Shown here: positions 29,518-39,400 of the stretch, in pieces
Layout: each line of letters begins with the position of its first letter
Numbering within the stretch: position 1 is the first letter of the stretch
DNA from: Yarrowia lipolytica
Taxonomy: Eukaryota; Ascomycota; Dipodascomycetes; Dipodascales
Assembly (NCBI RefSeq): GCF_001761485.1
Contig: NC_090772.1
Location: 124,001-188,000 of the forward strand
Length of the DNA: 64,000 nucleotides
Direction of reading: 5' to 3'
Translations under genes and position numbers: made by a program
The notes under the pieces: generated by a model
Database searches by the model: none
Seen by the model: the letters and a program-made list of their open reading frames with translations, nothing else
Told to the model about the DNA's origin: nothing

Positions 29518-32487
29518 ATGGACCGACAGTCGCTTCGAACGACCCTCAGAGCCATGGATGCCTCCAACGAAAACGGCTCGGCCAAAGGCGCGAAAAAAAC
29601 GACAATCGGGTCTTTTGTGAGGTGGACTTTTGGTTTCAACTCGGTCCCTCTCACCACCCTCGTGACCATCACAACCGTGCTTCTGGGACTGCTGGTCTAC
29701 GTGTCCACGTCGGTGAACCCACCGGACGTGACTGAGGCGCAGAAACCACTGCTCAACTACGCATGGGCCCAATTGGGCGAAATTTCTCGATACCCGCACC
29801 CTTACTTCTCCCACGACAACGACCGTGTCAGACAACACATACTCAAGGAGGTCTACACCCTCGCAGGCCGTGAGCACTTTGAAGGAGCACAGATAGAGGT
29901 CGACGACTCACAGACAGACATCTTCATCCAGAAAGAAGACGTGTTCGACAAGTCAGCGCCACCGGGAAAACTCACCTACTTTGAAGGTAACAATGTCGTC
30001 GTCAGACTGTCCTCCAAGAACTCGGACAAGAGTCTGGGGGCAATCCTGCTCTCTGCACACTTTGACTCTGTGCCTTCATCCTTTGGTGTCACCGATGACG
30101 GTGCTGGTATCGCCACCATGCTGGCTGTTCTCAAACACGCCCTGGCTCAGAACGAAGGACCCAAGCGAGATATAATCTTCAACTTCAACAACAATGAGGA
30201 GTTTGGTCTGCTAGGAGCTGAAGCATTCATGCACCACCCCTGGGCACAAAACGTATCTGCCTTCATCAACCTAGAAGGTACCGGTGCTGGAGGAAAGGCC
30301 ATTCTGTTCCGAGCCTCTGACTACGGCGTCGCCTCCCATTACTCCGCGGCAGAAATGCCATTTGCCTCTTCTGTCTACCAGGAGGGCTTCTCTAATGGCT
30401 TCATCCACTCCCAGACCGACTATAAGGTCTACACTGAAGGCGGTCTTCGAGGTCTTGACATTGCCTTCTACAAGCCTCGAGCTCTTTACCACACTCGAAG
30501 GGACAACATTGCCGAGACCACCAAGAACGCACTCAACCACATGCTGGTCAACACCATTGACGTGACCCAGTCGATGACCGAAGCAGACTCGTTTGACCAC
30601 GCCGACCAGCCAGCTGTCTTCTCTGATATCGGGGGCTATTTGTTCATCATTCTGCCTCTGCAGTACATCTTTGTTATCTCCTGTTTGACTCTTGCTGTTG
30701 GTCCAATCTTTGTCGGCTTCCTATTCCTACTGGTGCTTCGAAAGCAGATCAATGCTGGGACTTCAGAAACCATTCTCGGCGGCTGGCTCCGATCTATCGT
30801 CTCTGTGCTCGTGAGTGTGGTCGCAACCTACTTTGTAGTCGAGACTCTCCATCTTGGTAACGAGCTTTATGTTGTTCGGTCGTTCTATACCCCTCTGTTT
30901 GCCGGCTTGGGCACCTTCATTTTCGTCAACTACGTGCTCCTTGGCTTCTTCCACTTTGTGCGACCCGTGTGTGATCAAAAGCTCATCATCCTGTTAGAGC
31001 TATCAGTCGTTCTCTGGGTCCTTCTTCTCTTGTCTGTCATCCATGAGGCCACCCACAAGGCTACAGGTGAGTATCATTTCTTGATCCTGTACATTGTAGT
31101 GGCCACAGCGTCGATTTTGGGATTGTTTGGTCACCTGGTGACGTCTACGGAGACTTCTACTTTTGTCGAGGGTCCCGAAGACGAGGAAGACACTGTGGAC
31201 GCATCTGAGGCCACCGAAACTTCCCCCCTGCTCCCCGAGGCCAGCCCTGACAATGCTGCTCCCAGCATTCACGGTGCCGTTGACCCCGAGAACCAGCAAG
31301 AGGACAAGACTCTTCAGAAGATTGCTGTTTCCATGGGCTACGATTGGAGTATCCAGTTTCTGCTGGTTGTACCAATCACTTTCTTCGTGACCTTTGGTCT
31401 GGCTGCTTCTCTGCTTGACGGTCTTCACCAGACCCCTCTGGAGTCTGAAAAGTCGGCTGATTTCGTCTACACAACCATTACAGCCATGTCTGTCTTGGTT
31501 GGAATTACCTTTTTGCCCTTTGTGCACAAACTGCAGGTGTTTGTGCCCATTGTGGTTGTTGGGGTGGCTGTGACTGCAAGTTTTGTCCATATTCTGAGCC
31601 CACCCTTCAGCAGCAATGCTCCTGCCAAGATGCGGTTTGTGCAGAACATCAACCTGGATGAGGGTACGAGTTATGCGAATGTTCTGGGACGACAGGACGT
31701 TCTGCAGGAGGTTCTGGAGTACATTCCTTCCACCGATACCTTCAAGCCCAACTGTTCTTCCCGGGGAGATGGTGTCGAGATATGCAACTACATTGCCCCT
31801 CGACCCTGGCTGATTGACGGTGAGAAGGTGTCATCTGATGGGGATTTCGCTGGGCTTCCTACCAACCTTTTGGACGTCAAGGTGGTTCCTGTGAACGAGA
31901 CTTCTTCTGGCCCGTTTGACCGATTTGATGGTCGATTCAAAATATCGGCCCTCAACAACCGTGGCTGTGTTCTGCGGTTCAACACCACCCGGTTCAAGTC
32001 TGGCGATGTTGAGACTGGTGTGTCTCCTGTGAAGATGGTGACACTTCGTCACAACCGGGTGGGCAAAACGGGCATCACTACCGGATCAGGAAGTCGGTTC
32101 TCCATGTTTGGATGGACTAGAGATCCCAAGACGGGTAAGGACGAGTTCCGGTCGTTTATGCATGGAGTTGACGACGTAACTCTGCATAAGCTGGACTGGG
32201 AGGACCCCGAGTATGACATCCAGTTGAGCTGGATTCCTCGGTGGTACGAAGTGGGCGATCCTGAGGACGAGGGTAATGAGGCACTCAAAAACCGGCTGGG
32301 CGTCACAGTCACATGCAGCTGGGCCGAGTACCTGGATCCCTCGTCTATTGTGGACGAGCAGGGTCGACGACGCACCATGGACAAGATTCCAGCCTTTACG
32401 GAGCTGAACAATTTTTCCCCGGCCTGGTCCATTTGGAGCAACCAGGGCAGAGGTCTTGTTGAGGTCAGTAAGTACGTCGAGCTCTAA
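29518..32487 (+). CDS. PFF1: Vacuolar membrane M28-family metalloprotease
   Basis: The 989-residue protein has an N-terminal transmembrane anchor (about 45-70, VPLTTLVTITTVLLGLLVYV) and a lumenal M28 zinc peptidase domain. Zinc and catalytic residues are visible: H181 in SAHFDS, D193 in TDDGAG, and E227/E228 in NNNEEFGLLG. Eight or so hydrophobic segments follow between about 360 and 680, interrupted by a long acidic loop (EDEEDTVDASEATETS), and then a soluble C-terminal domain. This is the architecture of yeast Pff1 (YBR074w), a vacuolar membrane protease of unclear substrate (family knowledge). An ATG at 29554 (MDASNENG) is an alternative start. The frame upstream of 29518 lacks ATG. Confidence 0.93.
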   Translation: MDRQSLRTTLRAMDASNENGSAKGAKKTTIGSFVRWTFGFNSVPLTTLVTITTVLLGLLVYVSTSVNPPDVTEAQKPLLNYAWAQLGEISRYPHPYFSHDNDRVRQHILKEVYTLAGREHFEGAQIEVDDSQTDIFIQKEDVFDKSAPPGKLTYFEGNNVVVRLSSKNSDKSLGAILLSAHFDSVPSSFGVTDDGAGIATMLAVLKHALAQNEGPKRDIIFNFNNNEEFGLLGAEAFMHHPWAQNVSAFINLEGTGAGGKAILFRASDYGVASHYSAAEMPFASSVYQEGFSNGFIHSQTDYKVYTEGGLRGLDIAFYKPRALYHTRRDNIAETTKNALNHMLVNTIDVTQSMTEADSFDHADQPAVFSDIGGYLFIILPLQYIFVISCLTLAVGPIFVGFLFLLVLRKQINAGTSETILGGWLRSIVSVLVSVVATYFVVETLHLGNELYVVRSFYTPLFAGLGTFIFVNYVLLGFFHFVRPVCDQKLIILLELSVVLWVLLLLSVIHEATHKATGEYHFLILYIVVATASILGLFGHLVTSTETSTFVEGPEDEEDTVDASEATETSPLLPEASPDNAAPSIHGAVDPENQQEDKTLQKIAVSMGYDWSIQFLLVVPITFFVTFGLAASLLDGLHQTPLESEKSADFVYTTITAMSVLVGITFLPFVHKLQVFVPIVVVGVAVTASFVHILSPPFSSNAPAKMRFVQNINLDEGTSYANVLGRQDVLQEVLEYIPSTDTFKPNCSSRGDGVEICNYIAPRPWLIDGEKVSSDGDFAGLPTNLLDVKVVPVNETSSGPFDRFDGRFKISALNNRGCVLRFNTTRFKSGDVETGVSPVKMVTLRHNRVGKTGITTGSGSRFSMFGWTRDPKTGKDEFRSFMHGVDDVTLHKLDWEDPEYDIQLSWIPRWYEVGDPEDEGNEALKNRLGVTVTCSWAEYLDPSSIVDEQGRRRTMDKIPAFTELNNFSPAWSIWSNQGRGLVEVSKYVEL

Positions 32488-32812
32488 CCACATTTGCTAA
32501 CCATGTTTAATATATATTTAGAATGCATAAGATATAGCTATAGCTACTGTGCATACTGTACATGCAGTGGAAGATGGTGCTGCCTTCAGTGTGGGATACC
32601 CTGCAGTTCGCTTTGATAAACATGATATGAATACTTGTAACTCATCTCAATAATGGTGTTGATATCAACAATGTCATACTTGCCGGGTCAGTCTCATTGT
32701 TTTGAAACAGACGCGAACAGTGTCATAGCTCATTTTTCTAAACATAAATACCTATCCTTTTCAGTCTACGGCTGAAACATGCACCTTCCATGCGGGGCTG
32801 AGGAGATGAGCA
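32488..32812. other. Intergenic region between convergent PFF1 and the 2H phosphoesterase gene
   Basis: Short AT-rich 3' flank containing TATATATTTAGAATGCATAAGATATAGC-type AT stretches suited to 3'-end formation. No gene seen. Confidence 0.6.
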
Positions 32813-33685
32813 TTACTCCTTAACGGCCCCCTTCCCGTTCGTGAGTGGTTCGCTTCGTTCACCACTCACTTCATTCCATCCACCGCCGTACCAAATTCTT
32901 CCACATCTAACCTCCACCTCTCTTTCCTCTCCTACATGCCACTCTAGGGCACTATCCTCCAGCCGCTCATTGATCTCTTCAATCGCGGTGACAAACTCGT
33001 CCACGGTCTCTTCGCTCACTTTATCGGTAAACCGTCCGATGGTGATGTGGGCTGAAGGAACCTGGTATCGCGACTCGACCTGAACACCAGTGTCGGACAC
33101 TGCCTTGTGCAACCACGCTCTATAGTGCGTGTATGTGAAGACCGAATGATCGTCCGGCACGAGAGTCAATGCCACGGCCGAGTTGTCGAAGCAAACTAGA
33201 GGCTTGACCAGCACCACGTCCTGGGGCACGTTCTTGAGGTTGGAGATGGAGGGCTTGAGGTTCTGTAGCAGGGCGCGGACCGTGTCTTCGGTCACAGAGT
33301 GTGCGACTTCCAGAATGGACAAATGAAGACACTCTGGCGGCATACACCACAAGGCCTTGGTAACCGCCGTGAGCTGTTGTTGCACGGTCTTGACACATTC
33401 AATCACGTCTGAGGTCGGTCTCCCCCACAATGTGATGCAATTTCGGGGATCAAACTCCGGAGGCTCGCCGTTGAGAAGCCCCGACAGAATGGGGTCTGGT
33501 TTGACGGCGATTTTGCGACTTCGAAGCTCGGCTGCTTTGTCCCTGTTGCGGGTCCGTCTGTGTCGTTCATAGGCCTGCTGCATGCACTGGGGGTCTGGAC
33601 ACGCCTTGATGAGATGCGCAAACGGGTTGGCCGGCGGCGTCTCCGTGATTTCATGCTCCGTCGTTACCATGGTGGTAGTTATCAT
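32813..33685 (-). CDS. 2H phosphoesterase-family protein (RNA ligase / cyclic phosphodiesterase-like)
   Basis: The 290-residue protein has the two HxS/T catalytic tetrapeptides of the 2H phosphoesterase superfamily: HLSI at 121-124 and HITIG at 213-217. They are separated by about 90 residues, as is usual. The N-terminal block (PDPQCMQQAYERHR ... ITLWGRP) resembles a fungal family annotated as RNA ligase/cyclic nucleotide phosphodiesterase-like. Related enzymes open cyclic phosphates on nucleotides or RNA ends; the substrate here is unknown. The first ATG at 33685 is poor; the ATG at 33670 (MVTTEHE) has an ideal yeast context (accaccATGG in sense) and is probably the real start, giving 285 residues. 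There is no signal peptide or membrane segment. Confidence 0.82.
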   Translation of the reverse strand: MITTTMVTTEHEITETPPANPFAHLIKACPDPQCMQQAYERHRRTRNRDKAAELRSRKIAVKPDPILSGLLNGEPPEFDPRNCITLWGRPTSDVIECVKTVQQQLTAVTKALWCMPPECLHLSILEVAHSVTEDTVRALLQNLKPSISNLKNVPQDVVLVKPLVCFDNSAVALTLVPDDHSVFTYTHYRAWLHKAVSDTGVQVESRYQVPSAHITIGRFTDKVSEETVDEFVTAIEEINERLEDSALEWHVGEEREVEVRCGRIWYGGGWNEVSGERSEPLTNGKGAVKE

Positions 33686-34470
33686 CCTGTCTTGTTGATC
33701 ACAGTAACCTTGATGTGTGTTAGCATTAGTCTTCTATTAGGGGAGTGCGGAGAGACGCGAGGGAGATGGCCTGTTTAGGTTGCTTAGTCAGGGATATATG
33801 GCCGAAAGGAACTAGACGTGTTCCAACTGGCTACAGCTACAGTAGACCAGGAGCTCCACACCCAAGGACCGTGCCGTGTACTGCTGATTAATATGGAAAA
33901 AACTCTGACGACCGGCAACTCGGAACCGTCAACTCGGACGACCGTCAACTCCGCGTCTGCCCCCAAACAACATGACGCGATTTGCATGGCTCTTCTTCAT
34001 GGCTCTTCTTCGGTGCTCTTGATACCTTCCAAATTCGTCCTTGCGTGCAGTTGCTTGTCGTAGACCGAGGTTCAGCGACGGTCAGTGGAAGAGACAGAAA
34101 CAAGCATGTGGTTGGAATGGGCGATTTTGACTGGTGGCTTTCTTTAGCTATAGTACAAGTTCAATACAAGTTCATTCTGTCTTGTTTGGTTCGGCCTAGA
34201 TCTCCAAGGGTCTAGTTTTGTACTGAAATATTCACTTTAGCTTGTACTGAAATGTTCACCTTGGACTGACATGTTCGCAGGGGTAGGGAGGACGATAACT
34301 ACCCTGCTACCCTGCTACCTTGTACAGGTGTCTTCCAGATGTGCTGCAATACGTGAAACCTATTATAATAAAAGCGGCCTATATCTAAACGTTTTTCGGA
34401 TACACGGGATGAGAAAGTGTGCTGTGATACATACAACATGGCTACGCTGGCGGTAGTTGTGCGGTAAGAG

Positions 34471-34540
34471 TACAGTACACAGTACAGTACAGTACGAGTG
34501 GTACGGTACAAGCTGTATGTTGCAGTACGTACAGTACGAA
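34471..34540. repeat. Cluster of overlapping TACAGTAC / GTACGGTAC motifs
   Basis: TACAGTACACAGTACAGTAC and its continuation contain four AGTAC-stepped units, followed within 40 bp by GTACGGTAC and CAGTACGTACAGTACG. Each TACAGTA/TACTGTA is a near-palindrome. This is the densest example of a motif scattered through the non-coding parts of the window. Confidence 0.75.
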
Positions 34541-34588
34541 CCAACAACCAACACCATGGTCTACTTGCAATCGACTTGTGAATACTGC

Positions 34589-34624
34589 AACCATGCACTC
34601 AACCATGCACTCAACCATGCACTG
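34589..34624. repeat. 12-bp tandem repeat, three copies
   Basis: AACCATGCACTC is repeated three times, the last copy ending in G. It is non-coding. Confidence 0.9.
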
Positions 34625-35219
34625 GCGGATCCGCGGATCTTGTGGCATTTGGCACCTGACACCTGGGCCACTGTGGCGTGCTATTACTGTACATACGGTA
34701 CCCGGAGCCATCTCCAACGTTTGCCGTTTTTCGGGTCTGCATAAAGTGGCTTGAAATAGATTTTTGCGGGGGCTTGTGTCGGGAATATATAGGTTACAGT
34801 AGTGCTAAAGATAGCAGTTGAAGGGTAGGAATGGTTATCTGCCGGGGTTAGACTTTGGGGAGGCGAGTTGAACCGGTAATAGTGGCCGAGAGAAGGCCCG
34901 CCGCCATTTCCGCCATTTTTCAGGACCCTAAAGCCCACATGAGACCGTAGTATCTTGCTTGAGACCTGCAGTATAGTTGCTGGGTGGGAAAAAATTCTCC
35001 CTTTTGACGCTGCATTTTTTTTAGCTCCAGTACATAAACATCACCACAGCAACTCTATATACTGATGGGTTTGCATGGGAGCTGTTGCCAGATAACCGTT
35101 TGCTGAGTTTCCAGCAACTCTTCTTCCTATAGTAGCGATCAAAAGCCTGTTCAGAAAGGAGGCGGCAAAAAGAAACGAAAAACCAAAGCAGAGACTCAGT
35201 CACCGAGCCGATTCTCTTC

Positions 35220-35319
35220 CTCACTCACACGACCAAAAAAACGCCGAGCTTCTCACACGACTGCTCACACGACTCCTCGCACGACTCTCCTCACACGACA
35301 CACACACACACACACACAC
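35220..35319. repeat. CTCACACGACT repeat passing into (CA)n
   Basis: Five degenerate copies of CTCACACGACT (some with CTCGCACGACT) precede a (CA)n run of about ten units at 35299-35319. The tract lies about 340 bp upstream of the Ser/Pro-rich gene. Confidence 0.8.
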
Positions 35320-35656
35320 TACTTGTACGATACAGTACATATCCTGGATCTTTCGACAGCAACTTGCGACATACATATCAGGGCAAGCACAGGTGTCAGA
35401 TCAAGAGAACCAAAAAACAATACTGTGAAGACGGAAAGGGCAAAGCTCACGCACTAGGCACGACACTACTCTCGTTTCACATTTCTCGCCCATATCCCGG
35501 CCCATATTATCCGACCCGACAAAAAGTTAGTCTTGCGCACTACAAGTGTACTTCGGAAGACTAAGCACTAAACAAGAGCAGTTATAAGAGACGCAATCAG
35601 CACTCTTGTTCGACTACAGTGCAACAAGGACTACCCCATTTCACATAACTAGACAA

Positions 35657-36481
35657 ATGACAACAACTTCGCCTAGTTTGTCGCCTGGTATAAGCCCCGG
35701 ACTATCGCCTGGACTATCGCCTCACGCCTCGCCCATGCTGATACCCATCTCTCCAGGCCTGCGGTACCCGTACTACCAGTCGCTGGCGTCCACTCTGTCT
35801 CCCAACACAAAGTCGCCCGGCACCTCTCGCATCCTCCCCAGCACCTCGGCCATCTCACTGCTCTCCCTGTCGCTGAACGAGCTGGATCACCACAACACCA
35901 TAGATGACGACGGACTGACTTTCGAGTTCTCCAAGGAGTCGTTTGGAGACACAAGCACAGGCGCCAGCAATAGCAACACCCCCAGTGCGCCCGCCTCCAG
36001 ACGCAACTCGCTGCAACAACACTACAACCAGCGACGCCATCAGCACTACCGGGCCACCACCCCCAGCAGGCCCCACTCCAAGGCTCCATCTGTGGCCTCT
36101 CCTCCGGACTCTCCCGGTCTGGACCCGATTTCGCTCTGTGGCTCTCCCACTGTGCTGTTCCTGTCGTCCAGTTTCGACAAGGCCATGCAAGGGGAACATG
36201 CCATGAGTCTGGCGGGAGCCCTGGCCAGCTCTGCATCTTCTGGAGGGGTCAAGAAGCGCAAGAAGAGCCGACCGTCGCTGCTGGCGGTCCCCAAGGCCTC
36301 TGGCTTGGTCTACAGCACCCACGCGGTGCCCGATGTGCATGAGGAGGTGGAAGAAAATGACGACGGAGAGGTTCCTGACTCGCCCGATTTGCAGCCTGTC
36401 AAAAGCCCCAAGTTTGACGCTCCCATGACCCCGTTAGTTTTGGAGAGCGAGAGTTGGCTGGACGCAAAGTCAGTGGAGTAG
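35657..36481 (+). CDS. Ser/Pro-rich low-complexity protein of unknown function
   Basis: The 274-residue product is dominated by Ser-Pro dipeptides, beginning with an LSPGISPGLSPGLSPH tandem (about residues 8-23) and continuing throughout (SPNTKSPGTS, SPPDSPGLD, CGSPTV). Such clusters are typical phosphorylation sites for cyclin-dependent or MAP kinases. A conserved-looking acidic stretch (SISLLSLSLNELDHH, DDDGLTFEFSKESFG) and a basic patch KKRKKSRPS (about 213-221, a possible nuclear localisation signal) are the other features. There is no signal peptide or membrane segment. The ATG at 35657 is the first in frame. Disordered regulatory or transcription-associated protein is a reasonable guess, but no family is recognised. 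Confidence 0.7.
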   Translation: MTTTSPSLSPGISPGLSPGLSPHASPMLIPISPGLRYPYYQSLASTLSPNTKSPGTSRILPSTSAISLLSLSLNELDHHNTIDDDGLTFEFSKESFGDTSTGASNSNTPSAPASRRNSLQQHYNQRRHQHYRATTPSRPHSKAPSVASPPDSPGLDPISLCGSPTVLFLSSSFDKAMQGEHAMSLAGALASSASSGGVKKRKKSRPSLLAVPKASGLVYSTHAVPDVHEEVEENDDGEVPDSPDLQPVKSPKFDAPMTPLVLESESWLDAKSVE

Positions 36482-39400
36482 GAAAAAGGAGAAAGGAGAA
36501 CACAGCATATAGGATTAGCATAGCATAAGCATTGAGATTATTACCACACATGGACCGTGAACAACTGAGCCACCTTTCTCGTACATTAGAGAGAGGTGTT
36601 GTACTGTATGTATAGTACTTGTAGCGTCTGTGGCTAATACCAGCTACGTGTAGAACGTACCAGGACTTGTACCGCACTTATGTGTGAAATATTATTCAAT
36701 CTACTGGGTCGAGACCCCTGCATGATGAGAGGTGCCTGGTGCCTGAGTCGCACTGAGGAATGTGGTGTGACTCTCCAGGGCTGTGACGAAAGGGGAATGC
36801 TCATCTTTTGTTTTTTCTTCAGTCGTTTTTTGTGTTAAAATATTTCAATAATCTATAATCGGGTATTAGTTACAAGTACAGAACGGAACCAGTACTGATA
36901 GTCGCAACTACGATATAATATAGTATATATACTACAGTGATGGTCAAAAGCCCGATGTCCAAAGTCACAGAACTCTCGGGCCAAGACCATTGTCTCAGTG
37001 TGTCCAACCAAAGTGAGAAATGTGGTAAATGAACGGCGTTTGAGGTCTGGAGAAGCTCTCCCATTGGCCCAAACACGCCAGACTTGGTTTATTACGAGGT
37101 CTGACGAGCTACAACGCTACAACTGCGGTATTTGGCTCTATGTATTGCAACTTCTACTACTGTACGCAAAAAAGAAACTAGGCTGCAATGAGGTTGACAT
37201 TTTTTTGATGTGGGTATAATTCGGCTCATGCCTTTGTAGTCACGTCAATATATTTCTGCACTACAGTATGATATATGCTCATTTATTGATATTTCGGTCG
37301 CGTTCTCGAGTCAGTGTGCGTACTTTCTGCGTCCTGTATTTTTTCATGTAGAGTGGGAACACGAGCAATGTTTCACAAGACGAGAATGAACAGCCCGATG
37401 TACCTCCGAGTTCGGTCAGTCTGTTATTATTCACGCTGGAAATGCCCTCTTGGCACGTATTTACGGGCATGGATCTGACGAACTTGCCTGGCAACGTAGC
37501 GAGACTACAACTGCTTGTTGGTCCGATACGATTCAGAACTACTACTGACAGGAAAGTTCCGTTTGAGGAGTTTGGATGCCTACTAGAAAGTGTTTTGATT
37601 TTTGAAGTGCACCAGTGTTGTGGACGTCTGGTGACTCTGATATGAGACACAGTCTTCATTCTTACTCTGAAGGACGTCGGTTAGTGATGAGTGCTTGCAC
37701 CCGTTGTCATGACAACTTTGCAAGAGTCCTGATTAATATCTGAGCTCTCTTGATTCAATTTCAAGCTAAAGAAGCCGTGGCTACATCTTTAGATGCATCC
37801 AGAGCCCGTAACTGTCCGTGCAGTAGTTCTGCTCCAGCGTCGGGGGTACAGAAATCGTACGACAAGCTCCTAGATTCCCCTTTTCAATGGACACCTGGGG
37901 ACTATTCATTTGAGCTGATCTACTCCTGGATCAATCAATAGAGGTCCATCTACCCTGCCCAGTTTACCCCCTATTGATCCTAGCACCTACAGTCAAAAGT
38001 CAGTGTGAGGGGAGGTTCGAAATCGGCCCGGAACTGTGAGACAGTTATATACGCCAAACCAAGAGTGAGACTTGATACAAGTTCAATTATACATTCAATT
38101 AGTTGTTTGACAGTCTTCCAAAGTTTCTCCCCTGTGAAATCGTCTCTTCACAGTGTCTGTCACAGACATGTCTTTGTTGCGCACCTCCAGACAATGCTGC
38201 TCAGGACACTGCAAGTACGAAGCCCCAGTGATACAAGAAGATCCCTTATAGCTACAGCCTGTTTGTATCTGTATGTATACCAACCTCGACTTGCACTTTC
38301 AACCAAATCGAAATGCACCTGTTGCTACTATATCTGCAAAAAAGGAAAGTGCAGCCCAGTAAGAACAGGCACCGTACAAGCATAGATACATCCACTGACT
38401 CGGATACAGACAATGCACACTAAAGATGTACTATTCTTGTCAGGATACCTATCAGTCTTCCGCATTGTTTGTGCAGTAGATGTAGCTGTGCGCCCCTTAG
38501 AGACATGTCTTGCTAGAACATATAGCTCTGACGCTATGCTGTGCTGCAAGTACAGTACAGTACCGGTAGATGTAAGAGTCCATTCTGGGTAAGTCTCGGT
38601 CTCTTATTTCACCAGTTTTGGAGTATTATGGCTTGGACTTGTCGATTTCATCTGTCTTTTTGGTATACCTTTCGATATATAAGTATCTGTTTGCACGGTC
38701 TGGTTTAGCTGCAGTTCAATAGGCAGATCGATGTTCCTGATAGGGTGGGTACTGTATCTATACTCTAGTGTTAAATGGAAATATAAATAGGGGCAGGGTT
38801 TCTCTAGTGAAAACAAAGTCTCTCTCAATTGCTTCTTTTGGAGTATTTTTCAGAGTCGCATTGCTTTTTCAGCCTTCTCTTATTGTGATGCTCCTTTCCC
38901 GTTTTTTTTTTTTGTTTTCTGCTATAAAAAGACCTGCTTTCTTTTTCTTTGTGCGTGGCAGCCATGGCGGCTATCTGTGTATACGCGAATAAATAATATA
39001 TTGTAGGACGTTGCAGACGACAGAGCACTCCTGGGGACCTCAACGACCGGTTCTCGTATCTTTGACTCTCTCTCTATCGACTGTACTACTACTACTGAGC
39101 CATGGGCCAACCAGTTGAGCTCAGATTCTGTATTACGAGTTGAAACCATAAGAGGATCAAGATGGAGCACGATACCATTTGGAAAGATATAACTAAGCAC
39201 CCTTTAGCTGTGGATCACAGTCTCAAGCTTTCGTACCTGGAATTTCTTTTGGCGGAACGGATAGCTTCTCGGTAACCAGAGAGTACGTTGATCTCCAAAC
39301 TCGATCTTCAACACGCCCACCTTTTGGAACTTGTCTGTCTCCACCTTTGCACGTTTCTGTCCGCTATCTAATGTTTATCAATCATCCGGAGTTTTTTCTT

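Larger units (their letters stand above)
33686..35656. other. 2-kb divergent intergenic region rich in short repeats
   Basis: No gene seen. It contains a run of TACAGTAC-type motifs (34471-34540), a 12-bp tandem repeat (34589-34624), paired GTACTGAAAT(A/G)TTCAC motifs near 34216 and 34242, a degenerate CTCACACGACT repeat leading into a (CA)n tract (35220-35319), and a TATAAGAG box at 35583 before the Ser/Pro-rich gene. Confidence 0.6.

Noticed and set aside
38011-38025. GAGGTTCGAAATC resembling a tRNA B box
   Set aside because: No matching A box or cloverleaf upstream.
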